Shown piece after piece: positions 60,976 to 64,000 of a stretch of 64,000 nt of DNA; the stretch's first letter is position 1, and the number at the start of each line of letters is the position of its first letter. The DNA is from Tenrec ecaudatus (taxonomy: Eukaryota > Chordata > Mammalia > Afrosoricida > Tenrecidae). The stretch lies in NCBI RefSeq assembly GCF_050624435.1, contig NC_134538.1, positions 115,766,437 through 115,830,436 on the forward strand. Direction: 5' to 3'. Under the pieces are notes generated by a model. That model made no database searches, was not told the origin of the DNA, and saw nothing but the letters and a program-made list of their open reading frames with translations. Made by a program: the position numbers and the translations under genes.

Positions 60976-61275
60976 TAAGACCAAGGGGTAAAAAAAAAAA
61001 TGAAACTAAGCTTCCACAAATGCTCTTAGAAGAGGACATGGCAAGAGTGCCTCTCCCATACTTTGGATATGTTATCAGGAAGAGACCAGCCCTGGAGAAG
61101 AGCATTCTGCTTGGTAAAGTAGAGCGGTGGCTCTCAATGAGGTGGATGGACAGAGTGGCTGCAGCAGTGGACTCACAAACATAACAAGTGGGAGGATGGC
61201 ACGGGATGGGCAGTGTTTCGCTCTGCTGTTCACAGGGTCGCCGTGAGTGGGAACTGAGCTGATGGCCCCTTAGGA
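60976..61275 (+). mobile_element. RTE-clade LINE 3' end
   Basis: The frame at 60963-61184 ends YFGYVIRKRPALEKSILLGK then RWMDRVA, the typical RTE C-terminus. After it comes the 3' UTR gggatgggcagtgtttcgct then gggtcgccgtgagtgggaac. This is a short 5'-truncated copy and shows the coding end and the SINE-like tail together. Confidence 0.85.
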
Positions 61276-62793
61276 AAACCCTGAGATTCCAGACAAGGAG
61301 CAAGCCAGTTTGGCGCTCCACAAGGAGTAGCGCAGTCGAGGATGCCAAATCATCCAGCTTTGAGAAACAGCTCAACTGGTCATGTGTCCGACTAGGACAA
61401 TTAACCTTACTGTGTTTTAGTTGCTTTTTGGGTAAATGAGCTTGATAAGAGGTCACACAGTCATGTTTTTCTCACCGCATTAAAGTGTCCACTGCTAGGT
61501 CTGGCCACTATGTTTCTTTCCCAACCCCATAGCCCCTTCCTGCAAAACGACTGCCTCTTTTAAAGTTCACCAATCCCCGAAAGGGGACGACAGCATGCCC
61601 AGGAAAGAAACTGTGGTGAGCCCATGTGAAATTGTTCACGGCATATTAGCAGGGAAGCAGAAGTAAGCCTGAGCTTACCTTTCTTATTGGGTAACTGGCC
61701 CTTGGTAGTTGCCTTCTGGGGCTTTTGCAAGGATTAAGACAGTGTATACATATCCAACTTTAAGAAATGTATATGGCACTTGGTGACACTCAATAAGTGT
61801 TAGCTCTGTCAGCTGCAGCTGCCAGATAGGTACATGGTATCAAAATACTTCTTTTGCTGAAAAAGCAAGATACAAATGAGGTGCCTCCTCCCCAGGGAAG
61901 TTGCACTTAAAGGAGGAGTGAAGCTGTTAAATAGCCAGTGTGGGCTTTTATACCAAAATTGAAAGATTATTTTATGCCATTTTCTATAATGTGGTGAAAG
62001 GAATGAGCCTTGACTAAAAAGAAAACACATGCATTGCTGTCTTCTTTCATTTGTGATTTCAACACTTGATGCTATTTTTACTTTATATAATGAGCTATCT
62101 ATGATTGTGGCATATTAATATGAATAGTTCCTTTACATATGAAAAGAAACTAAGTATCTCTAAGGTTTTGTGACACATTTTATTAGAAGTTTTATGATGA
62201 ATTTCATTTAAATGGAAAGCTTAGAAAATTGCTGAGAAGTAAATACCAGCAAGACTTTGTTAATGTGGGAAATATTCACTGAAATTATGACTAAATGGCT
62301 TAATTCATGTCAAAATGGGTCTGAGGTTTATTTCTTGATTTTAAGATATTAAAAGTTTCTCAATTTCTCTATTTGTAAAAATTTTGGATTAAGAGAAGGT
62401 TCTGATTTATCATGACTTTTTTGCAAAATTATATAGCTACCAGGCAGAAATGCCACAGTGATTTATTGCTGTTTCTTAAAAATCAAGCTGACATTTGCTG
62501 ATTAAAATACTGTGTCATCCTCCATGATAATACAAATGTACTTTTAGGGGATAGATTTCACTGAAGTTATGCATAAAGAAAAAAATCATATATGCTTATT
62601 TTAAAACCATAATATTCCCCTAGCTTAAAATGTTAAGTCACATATATATCAAAGTTATAAAGAAATGCCATTTAAAAACTGGTATTTTTTTCAACTAAAC
62701 CTATGAAGTAAAAAAAAAAGTTTTTTTTTCCAGCTTGATTAGTTCTCTATTGATATCAAAGTGTTTATCACAATGCTTGTTTATTAGCTTATG

Positions 62794-63020
62794 CAGGGGG
62801 CCTCCAACTACGGCCCAGGGGCCACGTGTGGCCTGCTGAGAACATTTATCCTGTACACCGGGTATTTTTCCCCCTTTTGTGTTTTTTTTTACTTCAAAAT
62901 AAGATATGTGCAGCGTGCATAGGAATTTCTTCATAGTTTTTTTTTTAACTATAGTCCAGCCCTCCAATGAGTCTGAGGGACAGTGAACTGGCCCCCTGTT
63001 TAAAAAGTTTGAGGACCCCC
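62794..63020 (+). mobile_element. Non-autonomous hAT element, copy 2 (227 bp)
   Basis: Same family as 44665-44871: cctccaactacggccca at the left, ccagccctccaatgagtctg, then cagtgaactggccccctgtt, and agtttgaggaccccc at the right. The target duplication is worn (gctta shared on both sides). Confidence 0.8.
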
Positions 63021-63737
63021 GGCTTAGAGTGGCGTGGCTGGGTTTTCTGCCAACATATGGATAAGAATAAAATAAACATACAGATTGGGTTACATTCCTA
63101 CCTGGAAGGACTGCAGAAGAGTCTGCTTCCAAACTCATCCAGAAAGTTTGTGAATGCTATTTTTGGGGGGGGGTGTATTACAAGGCTTATGTCCCCTTTT
63201 CTTTCTGAGCTGCCAGCTGTGGGCCGTTCTCATTCTGCAAGGATACCAGTCATTAGGTGCCTGATAGCCCCATCTCTCTTCAAAGCCAGTATCAGAGGCT
63301 CTCTCTCAAATGAATTTTCTCCAGCACTGCAGGTCTTTGACTGGAAGGAGAGGCCAGATCCTTCTATGCTTCATGCACTCCCCTGGCGATTCTCTTTGCT
63401 CTACGTAGAAATAAACGTATTGCTAACTTAAGTGTGGAGGGAATAGCATGATATCCACAGTTTCTACCCATGTACAGAGTTTCCACCTGTGTGCATTAGG
63501 GGATGGAAAACCTGGGAAGCATTTAGAATCCCGCCTACCCCGGCAACTATCTGATTGAATTAATCACAACAAAAATATGTTGTAAAGGAAGGTACACTTA
63601 GTGCAGTGGTTTTGCCACCAGATATGCACAAAACAAATACACAGTGGAAGTTTGCTGAATGTAGAGTACAATTTGTTTCTCAAATCCTATGGTGTCTGCT
63701 CCCCTTTAAGAATTTGCACAGAAAGATAGTGATGTAG
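63021..63737. other. Unassigned intronic sequence
   Basis: No recognised element. The 154-codon ORF starting in the hAT end runs through here but matches nothing known to me. Confidence 0.4.
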
Positions 63738-63885
63738 GTCTTGGGTTGCTGTCAAATTGGGTCTGACTCACAGCGACCCAAATACAAGAGAAGAAACCTG
63801 CCTAGTCAGGCCCTACCCTCACAATATTTGCTGTGCCTGAGCCCACTGCAGCCACTGTGTCAATCTGTCTGTCTCATTGAGGGTT
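63738..63885 (-). mobile_element. RTE 3' end fragment, minus strand
   Basis: gtctgactcacagcgaccca, gtcaggccctaccctcacaa, and gcagccactgtgtcaatct follow the order of 21.48-21.6 kb. Confidence 0.65.
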
Positions 63886-64000
63886 ATGATTGTTAAGGTT
63901 TCATGTCACCTTGGCTGGGTCAGGATTCTTAGGGTAGGCTGGTTAAGTTCTCCCCTATGATGAGATCTAACACGATGTAATTACTTCCCTGATGAGATCT
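63886..64000 (+). mobile_element. Possible start of another repeat at the window edge
   Basis: gttaaggtttcatgtcacct then tggctgggtcaggattct, followed by repeated tgatgagatct at 63959 and 63990, looks like a mammalian interspersed repeat. It is cut by the window end; class unknown. Confidence 0.3.

Larger units (their letters stand above)
47675..64000 (+). other. PCLO intron 3 (5' part, continues beyond the window)
   Basis: Follows the phase 0 donor gtaagc and shows no further Piccolo-like exon, so at least 16.3 kb of intron 3 is present. 47.7-51.2 kb, 51.9-53.9 kb, 59.05-60.27 kb and 61.3-62.8 kb are AT-rich unique sequence with nothing recognisable beyond the items listed separately. The rest is mostly transposon-derived. 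Confidence 0.8.

Noticed and set aside
60953..61456. 167-codon minus-strand ORF
   Set aside because: Runs antisense through an RTE 3' end and flanking sequence; no domain.
62701..63138. 145-codon minus-strand ORF
   Set aside because: Lies largely across the hAT element, which is non-coding in its family.

Overview
The window is mammalian nuclear DNA. It holds the first three coding exons of PCLO (Piccolo), the giant scaffold of the presynaptic active zone, on the + strand. The repeat content points to an afrotherian: about twenty tRNA-derived SINEs of the AfroSINE type, plus several decayed RTE-clade (BovB-like) LINE copies with the same 3' tail. A tenrec or golden mole would fit, but that is judged from remembered repeat sequences and was not tested.

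Layout. Bases 1-22.3 kb are upstream sequence: unique AT-rich DNA with RTE copies on both strands, AfroSINEs, a 1.7 kb repeat ending in a polyadenylation-like signal, a short pogo-like MITE and several microsatellites. No host gene was recognised there. A GC-rich TATA-less CpG island lies at about 22.8-23.5 kb. It carries a 14-codon upstream ORF and PCLO coding exon 1 (23306-23553). Intron 1 (5.9 kb) leads to exon 2 (29502-31206), which encodes the proline/glutamine repeat domain and most of zinc finger 1. Intron 2 (15.1 kb) is rich in SINEs and also holds a hAT element, a pogo-like MITE, hairpins and an unrecognised 123-codon ORF. Exon 3 (46268-47674) finishes zinc finger 1, encodes a second proline-rich linker and starts zinc finger 2. 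From 47675 to the window end is PCLO intron 3 (more than 16.3 kb). It contains an 895 bp pogo-like transposon with a transposase remnant, the longest RTE copy after the one at 10.9-14.6 kb, more SINEs and a second hAT copy.

The three exons join in frame (phase 2 at exon 1/2, phase 0 at exons 2/3 and 3/4) to give the first 1120 residues of Piccolo, with no frameshift or stop. The most notable points are: (1) homology places the exon 1 splice donor at a non-canonical GC; (2) a strong-context uORF lies 163 nt before the PCLO start; (3) an array of 10-residue repeats in exon 2 contains in-frame one-codon deletions; (4) the two zinc fingers are each cut by an intron at the same residue; (5) SINE and RTE copies share a 3' tail; (6) a DNA-transposon family occurs both as short MITEs and as a longer coding relative. 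I found no convincing undescribed gene system. Everything outside the exons reads as intron, flank or transposon debris.
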